Positions 1 to 8,081 of a stretch of 64,000 bases of DNA are shown piece by piece. Source of the stretch: Alphaproteobacteria bacterium (GTDB lineage: Bacteria; Pseudomonadota; Alphaproteobacteria; Rhodobacterales; Rhodobacteraceae); the NCBI GenBank assembly GCA_030429495.1, contig JAUIFH010000002.1, forward strand, positions 62,001 through 126,000. The letters are read 5' to 3'. Each line of letters starts with the position of its first letter. Position 1 is the first letter of the stretch. The translations under genes were made by a program, and so were the position numbers. Under the pieces are notes generated by a model. That model was not told the DNA's origin, did no database searches, and was given only the letters and a program-made list of their open reading frames with translations.

Positions 1-3000
1 GGAGGGAAAGATCGTCAGCTCCCCCTTATACATCCATTGGTTCGAGAACTGGATCAGCGCCGAGTGCCGCGAACGGTAGTGCCAGCGGAGCTGGCGCACT
101 GGCATAAACGCAACGTTCGCCATGTCGAGAATGCTCTCACTGTCCTCCCGCAGGTCGTCGTCGGTGTCGCTGTCGTCGAGCACCTTCTGGAAGAAGCTCG
201 TAGGCGGTAGCTGCTTGGTGTCGCCGACGATCACCGACTGATCGGCGCGGCTGACTGCCCCGATCGCGTTCTCAGGTGTCATCTGCGAGGCCTCGTCGAT
301 CACGACGAGATCGAACCGCATTTCTTGTTGCAGGTATTGGGCCACGGCCAGAGGCGACATCATCCAACAGGGTTTCAGCTCAAGGAGCGCGTGCCCGGCG
401 CGACTTGTCAGTTCTCGAATGCTGATGCGCCGCTTCTTCTTGTACAGCTCGTTGTAAATCAGGCTCATGTCGGTGAAGCTCGACTTTCGTCCGATATTGT
501 TGCCGGCCGGCGGATGAGCGTTCTCAAGGAGCTCCTGGACTACAACCGCCCGTGATAGCTCGATCAGTTCGCGGTCCTTCGAGCGGATCTCGCCGCGGAT
601 GCGGTCGAAGTCCGGGCCGTCGTAGCCTTGTAGCGCAGCTCCCCACTCCTGGTAGGCAAGATCCGCCATCGAGCGTGCGATGAGCGCGCGGACGATCGGC
701 GCAAGCCGCGCGGGGTCGAAGCCCTCGCCTTCGGCGACAGCCCAGTCGATCAGATCGCCTAGCCCCTGCCCCCGCAGACTGTCCTCGGCGCGTTTCAGCT
801 GCGCCCTGTCGAGTAGTGACCGCGGATCGGCCGCGGCCTCCTTGAGCTCGCTCACGCGCACCGCGAGGCCGGCCAGGGTGGAAAGGTCTTCCGGCAGCCC
901 GAGGTCGGAGGCGAAGTTCGCGACGCGGGTCTCGAGTCCACTGCGCCGCGCAGCGAAGCTCTCGAATTCCTGCGCCATCGCACCCACGCGGACGGAGCGG
1001 ATTGCCGTCAGCGCGAGATCCGCGTTATCGCTGGCGGCGATCGCCTCGGCGAGGTCGCACTCGACCCCGAGCACATCCGTGGGGGTGGTGATACCTGAAA
1101 AGCGCGAGCCGAGCACGCTCTGGGCAGAGCTCTTCTCGATCTCGCGGGTGAGTTCGGCCTCTGATGATTTCCTGGACAGTATCTCTTCGATGTCAGAAAG
1201 CGGCAGGCTGGTCTTGTCTCGGAAGAGTTGGAGATGGCTCTCCGCCTCTGTGATGTAGCGTTTCTCCGCCTCGGCCATGTCCTTAAGTTCACGGAGCTTC
1301 CGCTCGGCTTCGGCCAGGGTCATGGGAGGCGTCTCCTCCACTGCGGCAAAGACAAGCACCGGATCGAGTTCGCCTGTTTCAAGATAGGCCTTGAGATCGA
1401 CGCTGGAGCCGGCGACCTCCTTGCAGATCGCATGGAAGGTCACTACCCGGCCGATGGCGTCCATGTCGGTGTTGAAACCGCGAAAATGCGGTCCGAACCG
1501 TTCAGCGTACCGCGCCTCATTGTCGAAATTGCGCCGGCTATCGAGCCAGTCGGCGTATTCGCGCATCCGCCGCGCCATATCAGCCTGGCTATCCTCGCGC
1601 CGACCTCCGAGGGCGTTGGCATAGGTGTTTCGGGACGCCTTATAGGTGGAGCCCATGCGCCCGAAAAAGCCTGCGCGATGGATCGCGTCAGCGGCAGTCC
1701 TGAGCTCGCCAGCGTTGTGGGTACCGTCCGCTGAGGGCAGCGCTTGCCGAATGCGGCCGATGTCGCTCGACAGGCGCGACAGATGGCTCTCAATCTCGAC
1801 GGCGATCGCGGTGACCGATCCCATCGGGTCGCCGCGCCGCAGGGCCAGCACATCCGGCGCTTGAGCAGCGATCCTTTGCGCCGCGGTACATATCTCTGCA
1901 AGCGTCCGGCTCATGCCAGTCCAGCTCTGCGGCAGTCTTTGAGCCGCGGCCAGCACCTTGGTCGCGGCCGAGATCGCTTCCTCGATCTCGGCGAGGCGGT
2001 TACGGTGCCTCTCTGGGTCGAGCACTTTGCCCCGCGCTTTCGCGAAATCCGCTGCGGCCGTAAGGCGCTTCTCAATATTCCATCCTTCGGCATCGCGAAG
2101 GCTGTGACCGAGCCGGGCCACCAGTGTCTGTCTTTCGCTGATCTGTCCGCACAGGTCGCGCGCGGCCCGCCTCGCGGAGGGGTCTGTCAACGCCTCTATC
2201 AGATCGGGATCGATCCGCCCCTCCTCGCGGGCGGCAGCGGCAAGCAGCGCACCAACTTTTGCCATGTCGATCACGAAGGGGTTCGCAGTCATGAAGACAG
2301 CAATCGCGGAACCGGCGATGTCCTCCTCGAAACGCACCAAGGCGTCGGCAAGTTCGTCGGCGGTCTGGGCATGGTCCTCCGCGACGTCGTGGGACGTGAT
2401 CGGCGCTGTGGAGGTGCGCCAAAGGGAGGGCATGCTGGCAATACGTCCGAGCCGGGAGCCAAAGGCACCGGCCTCTGAGACGAGGGCTTCGACCTCGGTT
2501 TCGCCCATGGCGCCGACCCGCGGGATCGGCAACCGGCGGATGTGACGCGGAAGACCTTCCCGAAGCTCTGCGGTGGCGATGGCATGGCCGATGACCTGAT
2601 GTACGGTCAGCCCCGTCGCGCCGAGCATCGAGCCAAGTGCGTCGAGATATCCCTGCAGGATCGCGCGATCCTTCTCGAGGGCGCGCTGGCGGGAGTTGAA
2701 ACTGTGGCGCCCGGGGCCGGGCGACCGGTTCATCTCGAGACGTGCCTCGATGCTCTCGTAGACCGCCTCGGTGGTGCCGCGCCCGGCCTGGAGCGGCAGG
2801 ATGAAGTTGCCAAGGCCCGCGGCGTCGAGGCGATTTTTCACGACGTCGAGCGCAGTCAGCTTCTCGGCGACAAAGAGCACCTTCTTGCCGTCGGCAAGCG
2901 CGGCAGCGACCAGATTAACGATGGTCTGGGATTTGCCCGAACCCGGAGGGCCCTCAATCGACAGGTTCTTTTGATCGGCGATATCGACGAGAGCCGAATA

Positions 3001-4128
3001 CTGCGAGGCGTCCGCGTCCATGACGACATAGGGCACCTTCTCCACGATCTCGGGATCGTCGGTGCCATACGTCTCCGCATAAGCGCCGTCGCCGACCCCG
3101 GTGCTGGCAAGAAGCCGGACGACCACTTCCTCTTCGGCCAGGGGTCGTTTTTCCGGGTCGAGATCGTGATACATCGCGATCTTCGAAGAGGGGAAAATCC
3201 CGAAGCAGACCTCGCGACGAACCTTCCAAAGCCAGCCGGCGGGTGCCGCCTTGTCGATTTCGTCGACGTAATCCTCGACGCTGCCGCCTTCATAGGCCGG
3301 CAGGGTCAGCTTCTTTTCGCTCTGGAGCTTGAGTGCCAGGTTCGTGTTGACTGCAACCTGATCGACGCCGCGGATATAGAATTCGGCCCCATGCGGCGAC
3401 TGCCGGCGTTCGATCCGGATCTCGAGTAGAAGGAGCGGAGAGACGAAGCGGTCTTGCTCGTCGGGGCTCTTCCACTCGAGGATGCCGAAGGCCGCGTGAA
3501 GGACGTTGACCCCGGTTTCGCGCTCGAAGGAGCGCCCCTTCTCGAGGATCGACTTGGCCGACCGCTGCAGACGATCCGGCAAGAGTAGCGTCTGGATATC
3601 ATCGTCGCCATGCCGGCCGTCGTGATGCTCCTCGCCCGGCAAAGGCAGGATGTAGCTTGGCTCGACGCCATGAAGGCGCGCGTGCTCGACGAGCGACGGC
3701 GCATCCTTGGTCTGGCGCGGCGGCAGGCCAAGCTCTTCGCGCAACCGATCCTTCAGGGCACGCTCGGCCCTCATCATCTTCTCTTCGGCCTTGGCGCCGT
3801 CAGGACCGATCCCGTCGATTTCGGCGCGGTAAACCTCGTCCTCCTGGCGGGCGATGAAAAACGCGTCGCGGAAGCCGTCGGTCTGCTCGTCGGGCAGTTC
3901 GTCCTCGAGCGCTGGCAACGGCACAAGCCGCATCTGGCGCCCTTGCGAGAGTCTGTGGCGTAGGATGTCCGGCAGTTCATCCACGACACGGATGAAGGAG
4001 GTTGAAGCCGGGCTGAAGCGAATGTTTATCAGGGGGTTGCGGCGGGTAGAATCGAGAAGCCTGAGGCGGAGTTCCTGAAGCTTTGCGGATACAAGTTCAA
4101 TGTTTTCCGGTGAAATCAATTCGGTCAT
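1..4128 (-). CDS. DUF4011-containing superfamily 1 helicase, 3' end outside the window
   Basis: One reading frame stays open from the ATG at 4128 to the left edge, 1376 codons, so the protein is truncated only by the window. The N-terminus (about residues 10-50) has the DUF4011 signature LLDSTRRNPLINI. Near residue 390 is helicase motif I, EGPPGSGKSQT, preceded by the typical DADASQ. A long, probably helical insertion follows. Near the left edge come motif II (VVIDEASQM), motif III (GDTKQLPPT) and a motif IV-like RWHYRSRHSAL, as in UPF1/COG1112 helicases. The missing C-terminus should hold the rest of RecA domain 2 and, in many relatives, a Vsr/DUF559-type nuclease. DUF4011-helicase-Vsr proteins are, to my knowledge, among those reported as antiphage (Hhe). 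The gene lies 245 bp downstream of the element's replication-like operon in the same direction, so it looks like cargo. The helicase call is firm; the defence role is inferred. Confidence 0.9.
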   Translation of the reverse strand, partial: MTELISPENIELVSAKLQELRLRLLDSTRRNPLINIRFSPASTSFIRVVDELPDILRHRLSQGRQMRLVPLPALEDELPDEQTDGFRDAFFIARQEDEVYRAEIDGIGPDGAKAEEKMMRAERALKDRLREELGLPPRQTKDAPSLVEHARLHGVEPSYILPLPGEEHHDGRHGDDDIQTLLLPDRLQRSAKSILEKGRSFERETGVNVLHAAFGILEWKSPDEQDRFVSPLLLLEIRIERRQSPHGAEFYIRGVDQVAVNTNLALKLQSEKKLTLPAYEGGSVEDYVDEIDKAAPAGWLWKVRREVCFGIFPSSKIAMYHDLDPEKRPLAEEEVVVRLLASTGVGDGAYAETYGTDDPEIVEKVPYVVMDADASQYSALVDIADQKNLSIEGPPGSGKSQTIVNLVAAALADGKKVLFVAEKLTALDVVKNRLDAAGLGNFILPLQAGRGTTEAVYESIEARLEMNRSPGPGRHSFNSRQRALEKDRAILQGYLDALGSMLGATGLTVHQVIGHAIATAELREGLPRHIRRLPIPRVGAMGETEVEALVSEAGAFGSRLGRIASMPSLWRTSTAPITSHDVAEDHAQTADELADALVRFEEDIAGSAIAVFMTANPFVIDMAKVGALLAAAAREEGRIDPDLIEALTDPSARRAARDLCGQISERQTLVARLGHSLRDAEGWNIEKRLTAAADFAKARGKVLDPERHRNRLAEIEEAISAATKVLAAAQRLPQSWTGMSRTLAEICTAAQRIAAQAPDVLALRRGDPMGSVTAIAVEIESHLSRLSSDIGRIRQALPSADGTHNAGELRTAADAIHRAGFFGRMGSTYKASRNTYANALGGRREDSQADMARRMREYADWLDSRRNFDNEARYAERFGPHFRGFNTDMDAIGRVVTFHAICKEVAGSSVDLKAYLETGELDPVLVFAAVEETPPMTLAEAERKLRELKDMAEAEKRYITEAESHLQLFRDKTSLPLSDIEEILSRKSSEAELTREIEKSSAQSVLGSRFSGITTPTDVLGVECDLAEAIAASDNADLALTAIRSVRVGAMAQEFESFAARRSGLETRVANFASDLGLPEDLSTLAGLAVRVSELKEAAADPRSLLDRAQLKRAEDSLRGQGLGDLIDWAVAEGEGFDPARLAPIVRALIARSMADLAYQEWGAALQGYDGPDFDRIRGEIRSKDRELIELSRAVVVQELLENAHPPAGNNIGRKSSFTDMSLIYNELYKKKRRISIRELTSRAGHALLELKPCWMMSPLAVAQYLQQEMRFDLVVIDEASQMTPENAIGAVSRADQSVIVGDTKQLPPTSFFQKVLDDSDTDDDLREDSESILDMANVAFMPVRQLRWHYRSRHSALIQFSNQWMYKGELTIFPS

Positions 4129-4373
4129 TGGGGCATTTCTTCAAATCAGTCTTGTTCCAGTCTGTCTCAGTGTCAATGTCGGCGCGCCATATTTCAGAAA
4201 CGACTTATTTCTGAAATACTTGTCCCATGATCGGCGACTTGTCCATCGACATCCACAGATTGATTGATCAGCGAGCTTCATTTGCGGCCCAAAGTTTGCA
4301 ATTAAGGTTAGGTGCAACGCGGACGCTCGTGTCGGACGCAGGGTAGAGCTGCTTTGCGTCCCTCGATTCGCCA

Positions 4374-5033
4374 TCATCGCCCGATCCACGGCCGCACCCT
4401 CGGCATCGCAGCAGTCACCTCCACCTCCCGCAGCATCCCGCCCGCGATGAGCCCTTCGCGCACCCAGCCCAGCGCCTGCCACCAGTCGTCATAGACGCGG
4501 TGCGCGGCTTCGATCTGTTGCGGGTGCGGCGAGAAGGTGACGGGGCAGGCCAGGATCTCGACCGTCCGCCACTTGCCGCGGGAGAGAACGCGCTCGGTCC
4601 CGATGACGATCGTGGTGGCGCGCTCACCATGCTGGTTGCGCTTCACCTCGACCGGGACGCAGCGCGGGACGGCGCCGGGCATCCAGTCCGGCGTGAGCCC
4701 GGCGCGCGCCAGTTCTGCCACGCGGACCGCCATGCGTTTGCCGCCGAGGTTGTCGGGTAGGCCGGCGACGGTTGCGGCGATGATCTCGGCGTCTTCGTGG
4801 GTGTAGGTGCCGATCTTGTGCTGGCCGCCGTCGATCCTGCAGCCCAGCGCCGCGCGTTGCAGCAGGACATATTCGAGGCCGAAGCCAAAGCCCTCCTCGG
4901 TCACGTCCTGGGGCGGTGGCAGATCCAGCTGGGCCTTCTCGATGCGGAACGCCCATTCCAGCGCAGCCTGCACGCCCAGCGCGCGTCTGACTTTCGTCCC
5001 GCCGTTCGGGTTGATCCGTCTCTGCAGGGTCAT
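4374..5033 (-). CDS. Hypothetical protein, last gene of the element operon
   Basis: This is a 219-residue protein that I do not recognise. Its ATG overlaps the stop of the upstream initiator-like gene as ATGA at 5030-5033, which supports both its reality and its start. No membrane segment or signal peptide is visible. The N-terminal half is basic and then Gln/Gly-rich (RCRIDGG-like, GTYTHEDAE); the second half has PVEVKRNQHGER and ends in a mixed helix-rich region. It carries no nuclease or polymerase motif I can name. Its position as fifth gene of a translationally coupled operon suggests a role in replication or maintenance of the element, but that is inference. Confidence 0.75.
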   Translation of the reverse strand: MTLQRRINPNGGTKVRRALGVQAALEWAFRIEKAQLDLPPPQDVTEEGFGFGLEYVLLQRAALGCRIDGGQHKIGTYTHEDAEIIAATVAGLPDNLGGKRMAVRVAELARAGLTPDWMPGAVPRCVPVEVKRNQHGERATTIVIGTERVLSRGKWRTVEILACPVTFSPHPQQIEAAHRVYDDWWQALGWVREGLIAGGMLREVEVTAAMPRVRPWIGR

Positions 5034-6076
5034 CGCACACCCCTCATCTGGAGCCGCTCGGGCGTGACCAAACCCCGCGCCAACATGGTGTCGCGCATGC
5101 TGTTGGAGATCGCGCTGAGGGGCAGGAAGCGGTCGGAGTTGACGAGCTCGGCGTAGAAGGCCGGCAGGTCGGTGATCGGCGTTGGGGCCGCCGCCGTCTC
5201 CGCCCTTGGCTTGCGCCGTTTCCGGCTGGCATCCTCCGCCTTGCGCTGGGCGGCGCGCTGCATCGATCGGTCGAGCGCCTTCGGCCCATCGGGTGGTTCG
5301 GGATGGTCCTGGCGCGAGGCTTGGGCCGTGGCGATGATCTCCGCCTCGGTCAGCCCCAGTTCGTCACGCCAGCGCTGGACGTGGAGCCGCGCCGGCCAGC
5401 CCTGCCACCAGCCAGGTAGGGCGGAGGGATCGAGGCCAAGTGCTGCAAGCAGTTCCCCGAAAAACTGATCCGAGATCGTCTCGCGCGCGGGCGCGCCCTC
5501 CTCCTCCTTTACTGGTTTACTTACTGGTTCTCTTACAAGGTTAGTGTCGCAATTTGAGACACGGGAATCGCGTTTTTTGAGACACGGGATTTGCCCCAAA
5601 TGAGACACGGAGCCCTGTCCGGAACTGAGACACGGGCACGGGCAGAATTCGTCATCCAGACCGCTGTCATTGTTGCAGGAAACCTCCTCCTCCCCGTGTC
5701 TCATTTTCGGACACGGGGTCTCCGGTTCAGGTACGCCGAAGAGCGGGCTCGTTGCGGAACTGCTCGGGTCCTCTGTTCGGCTGTTGAGGTGCGCGGCGAA
5801 GCCCTCCTCGAAGCCCAGCACATAGCGTGTCGGTCGCTGCTGACCGCTCTGTGCATCGATCATGCGGATGCGGCGGATGAGCCCGGCGCCCTCAAGATGA
5901 TCGAGGTGGCGGTTGAGCGTCGCCCGACTGATCTCGCAATCATGCGCCAGCCGGACCTGCGAGGGGAAACAGCCATAATCCGGGTTGAACCGGTCACAGA
6001 GATGCCAGAGCACGATCTTCGTCGTGGGCTTCAGCCCGCGCTGCTTGATCGCCCAGTTGGTGGCGTCATGGCTCAT
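5030..6076 (-). CDS. Winged-helix replication-initiator-like protein (lambda O-like arrangement)
   Basis: The 348-residue protein begins MSHDATNWAIKQRGLKP. The ATG at 6076 is chosen over upstream in-frame codons because it overlaps the stop of the VRR-NUC gene as ATGA. Residues about 15-85 read as a winged helix (ATLNRHLDHLEGAGLIRR is the recognition and wing segment), as in phage and plasmid initiators. Codons about 120-174 contain an array of 12-bp iterons, followed by a T-rich tract. The C-terminal half is charged and rich in Glu, Lys and Pro and probably binds a partner. In lambda, the O gene encodes a winged helix that binds four iterons inside the same gene, beside an AT-rich unwinding region. 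The layout here matches, so an origin-binding role is likely. No search was run for the family name. Confidence 0.72.
   Translation of the reverse strand: MSHDATNWAIKQRGLKPTTKIVLWHLCDRFNPDYGCFPSQVRLAHDCEISRATLNRHLDHLEGAGLIRRIRMIDAQSGQQRPTRYVLGFEEGFAAHLNSRTEDPSSSATSPLFGVPEPETPCPKMRHGEEEVSCNNDSGLDDEFCPCPCLSSGQGSVSHLGQIPCLKKRDSRVSNCDTNLVREPVSKPVKEEEGAPARETISDQFFGELLAALGLDPSALPGWWQGWPARLHVQRWRDELGLTEAEIIATAQASRQDHPEPPDGPKALDRSMQRAAQRKAEDASRKRRKPRAETAAAPTPITDLPAFYAELVNSDRFLPLSAISNSMRDTMLARGLVTPERLQMRGVR
5507..5717. other. Candidate replication origin inside the initiator-like gene
   Basis: The interval joins a T-rich, low-GC tract (about 5507-5553, with TTACTGGTT twice) to the iteron array at 5554-5717. 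Read in the gene's own direction, the order is winged-helix codons, iterons, then AT-rich segment, the same order as in lambda ori. The low GC stands out against the GC-rich surroundings. Function as an origin is inferred from arrangement only. Confidence 0.6.
5554..5717. repeat. Iteron array, consensus TTGAGACACGGG
   Basis: Four direct copies of a 12-mer start at 5554, 5577, 5600 and 5625, giving steps of 23, 23 and 25 bp, about two helical turns. Copies 1 and 2 are identical; copy 3 is ATGAGACACGGA and copy 4 CTGAGACACGGG. An inverted copy (CCCGTGTCTCAT) lies at 5693-5704, and a degenerate direct copy (10 of 12 matches) at 5706-5717. Regular helical phasing argues for a protein-binding array rather than chance repetition in coding DNA. 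Confidence 0.85.
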
Positions 6077-6468
6077 GGCGCAGACCTCCCAGCCGGTCCG
6101 GCAATGCGCGTGGTGAAGCCGTGATCGGCCAGCGCGCCCAGCGCGTCGTCGAGGCTGCGCACCAGCGCCCAAGCAAAGCCCTGAGCCAGCACCGCATCGC
6201 GGAACGCCTCCTGATCCGGGCTGAGGCGACCCTTCGGGGATTTCAGTTCGAGGAAGAGCACGCGCCCGTCGCAGAGCAGGATCAGATCGGCGAAGCCGCG
6301 ATGGACGCCCATGCCCACGAGGATCGCCTGACGCTTGGCGCCCCGGGGCCCGGGCTCCGTCACCTCGTTGGCGGAATGGTGGATGATCGCCGTGCGGGGC
6401 AGAATGAGGCGTAGCGCCTGCACCACCGCGCGCTGCAGATCGGCCTCGGGAGTGCCGCGACGCTTCAT
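6073..6468 (-). CDS. VRR-NUC domain nuclease
   Basis: The 131-residue protein matches the VRR-NUC fold, a PD-(D/E)XK nuclease found in phages and in eukaryotic FAN1. Visible core elements are an N-terminal EADLQRAVVQALRL helix, GFADLILL with the catalytic Asp, and LFLELKSPKGRLSPDQ with the E-x-K pair. Length fits stand-alone phage versions. Its ATG overlaps the previous stop at 6465-6468, and its own stop overlaps the next start at 6073-6076. In phage-like operons such enzymes are thought to act on branched DNA during replication or recombination; the substrate here is unknown. Confidence 0.88.
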   Translation of the reverse strand: MKRRGTPEADLQRAVVQALRLILPRTAIIHHSANEVTEPGPRGAKRQAILVGMGVHRGFADLILLCDGRVLFLELKSPKGRLSPDQEAFRDAVLAQGFAWALVRSLDDALGALADHGFTTRIAGPAGRSAP

Positions 6469-6746
6469 AGCCCGCCCCTCCCGCTGTCCTCGCGCTGGGC
6501 ACTCCGCAGCGGTCGCCGGGCGTCGAGCACCACCAGGAGCCGCTCCGCATCCTCGCGCTCCTCCGTGGTTTCGCCGTGCCGGACGAGTACCCTGCAGGCG
6601 AGCCGGATCAGGGGATCGCAGTGATGGGCGACATCGGCGATGACGGCGCGGGCCTCGGCAAGTCGGTCACGACGCCATTCGTCGAAAGCTGCGCCGGGCG
6701 CGCAGTGCAGGCCGGCGCGCGGGTTGGGCAGGGACTCGCCCGTCAT
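6465..6746 (-). CDS. Small hypothetical element protein
   Basis: This 93-residue protein begins MTGESLPNPRAGLHCAPG. Both ends overlap neighbours as ATGA (6743-6746 and 6465-6468), which fixes the frame and start. It is helical and charged with several Arg and His residues, and has the segment HCDPLIRLACRVLVRHGET. I see no signal peptide, membrane span or known domain. It probably acts with its operon partners in element replication or regulation, but no function can be named. Confidence 0.7.
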   Translation of the reverse strand: MTGESLPNPRAGLHCAPGAAFDEWRRDRLAEARAVIADVAHHCDPLIRLACRVLVRHGETTEEREDAERLLVVLDARRPLRSAQREDSGRGGL

Positions 6747-6988
6747 CTCCGGCCTCCGGACTTTCCGACGCGGGGCATCTCCTGTGCGGCGAGCCAATCC
6801 TGCACCGCCCGGCGCCGGTAGAGCACCTTGCGGCCGGCCCGGACGCAGGGCGGTCCGCAGCGCCGGGCCTCCCAGCGCCCGAGCGTGTCGACCGAGACGC
6901 TGAGTGCCTCGGCCAGGTCCTTGCGGCTGATCCAGCCCGCGAGCAGCGCCGCGCCGCCCGCCTCCGGTTCCATCGGTGAATGATCCAT
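6743..6988 (-). CDS. AlpA/excisionase-like helix-turn-helix protein
   Basis: The 81-residue protein starts at the ATG at 6988, which follows a strong ribosome site (CAGGAGG, 5 bases away). The core ISRKDLAEALSVSVDTLGRWEAR is a MerR/AlpA-type helix-turn-helix, followed by the usual beta-hairpin wing (RAGRKVLYRRRAVQDWL). This is the 'helix-turn-helix DNA-binding domain' that recognises excision and operator sites in prophages and satellites. As first gene of the operon, and the only small DNA-binding protein near the integrase, it is a good candidate for excisionase and/or operon regulator. Which of the two cannot be told from sequence. Confidence 0.82.
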   Translation of the reverse strand: MDHSPMEPEAGGAALLAGWISRKDLAEALSVSVDTLGRWEARRCGPPCVRAGRKVLYRRRAVQDWLAAQEMPRVGKSGGRR

Positions 6989-7050
6989 CTCTGCCTCCTG
7001 AGTGCCGTCCGCTGCGGACGGGTGTCGTCGGCAAGCGAGAGCAGACCCGA

Positions 7051-7107
7051 AGGGGTGGCGGGGTGGCAGAGGGTGGCGGTCATTCGCCGCCCCCGGCGCC
7101 ACCCCTT
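7051..7107. repeat. GGGTGGC cluster, left copy of a 30-bp repeat with inverted arm
   Basis: Positions 7051-7080 contain three GGGTGGC units and match 9411-9440 in 28 of 30 positions. An 11-bp inverted partner of 7050-7060 (AAGGGGTGGCG) lies at 7097-7107. The site is in the intergenic region upstream of the AlpA-like gene's operon. It could be a regulator or recombinase arm site. Confidence 0.7.
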
Positions 7108-7263
7108 GTTTTGTTGATGGTTTCCGAGGGGGTGACCGGCGTGGCATCGCGCCACACATTGCGACCTCACGTTAGGCCGGAAGCCGGATTGCATCGGCCG
7201 GATTTCGGCGCTTACATCCCGCGGACGAGTCGCAACGGACGCCTGCAGGAAGGGAGGGTGGTT

Positions 7264-7338
7264 ATGAACGAGATCATTTTCGAACTGCGCCTGATCTCCC
7301 AGCTGCCGCCTGCCGACGCAGTGCTCGCGTTCGGCTGA
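7264..7338 (+). CDS. Possible 24-residue leader or small protein
   Basis: An ATG at 7264 is preceded by AGGAAGGGAGGGT and opens a 24-codon frame starting MNEIIFELRLISQ and ending at TGA 7336-7338. It lies between the divergent element operon and the 198-residue gene at 7443. The strong ribosome site is the main support. It may be a leader peptide, a small protein or chance. Confidence 0.35.
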   Translation: MNEIIFELRLISQLPPADAVLAFG

Positions 7339-7442
7339 TCCCCTCCCAAATTCCCGAATTCCAGGACTGAGGCCGCCTCCCACCGGAGCGCGGTCCGGGA
7401 CCTCGTGTTCAAAGAACAAAGAACAAGAAAAGGAGTTGAGGC

Positions 7443-8039
7443 ATGGCCCTGCCACCTCGGGTGTATTTCACATTGCACGAAGCCGCGGCCCGCTGGGACT
7501 GCACGCTGGCCGACATCGCCGGCTGGGCCTCGATCGGACGCTTCGACATCGTGACGGCGATCGCGCCAATCACCGCCGGGCTGCAGATCGTGGCCGGTTA
7601 TGTCGTCGTTGCAGTGACCGACATCCTGCAGATGTTCCGCCGCTGCGGCACCGGGCCAACGAGAAGCCTCCTGCGGCGCGTGCGGCCGAAGGACCAGCAG
7701 GACTGGATCATGATCGCGGACCCGGGCGAAGGCATCGAGGTGACGCTGGCCGATCTCCTGATCATGGCCGAGGATGTGCGGCGCTTCGAGGCGGATTGCG
7801 ATCTCCTGCGCCGCCCGGCCTCGCATATCGGATCATCCGCACGCTACGACTGGGACGGAATGTACATCGCGCTGATGGTGCGGATCCATGACCAGGGCCT
7901 GCCGGCGACGCAGGCCGAATGGCTGGGCGAGGTGCAGGACTGGTTCGTCGCCACCAGCGAGACCGGGGAGGTGCCGGATGAGCGCACGATCCGCCGCAGG
8001 CTCACGCCCATCTGGAAGGCGCTCAGGGGATCAGGATGA
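7443..8039 (+). CDS. Hypothetical element protein
   Basis: This is a 198-residue protein with no domain I can name. The start at 7443 follows AAGGAGTTGAGGC, a good ribosome site. The N-terminus (VYFTLHEAAARWDCTLADIAGWA) resembles the helix-turn-helix entry of phage proteins that bind DNA, and the C-terminus ends PDERTIRRRLTPIWKALR, a segment typical of proteins found beside integrases in alphaproteobacterial elements. The gene converges on the integrase, with 42 bp between stops. A DNA-binding or regulatory role is possible but unproven. Confidence 0.7.
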   Translation: MALPPRVYFTLHEAAARWDCTLADIAGWASIGRFDIVTAIAPITAGLQIVAGYVVVAVTDILQMFRRCGTGPTRSLLRRVRPKDQQDWIMIADPGEGIEVTLADLLIMAEDVRRFEADCDLLRRPASHIGSSARYDWDGMYIALMVRIHDQGLPATQAEWLGEVQDWFVATSETGEVPDERTIRRRLTPIWKALRGSG

Positions 8040-8081
8040 TCACCGGTGTGATTGCTGCAGATGGCGGGCGCTGGGGCTCGT

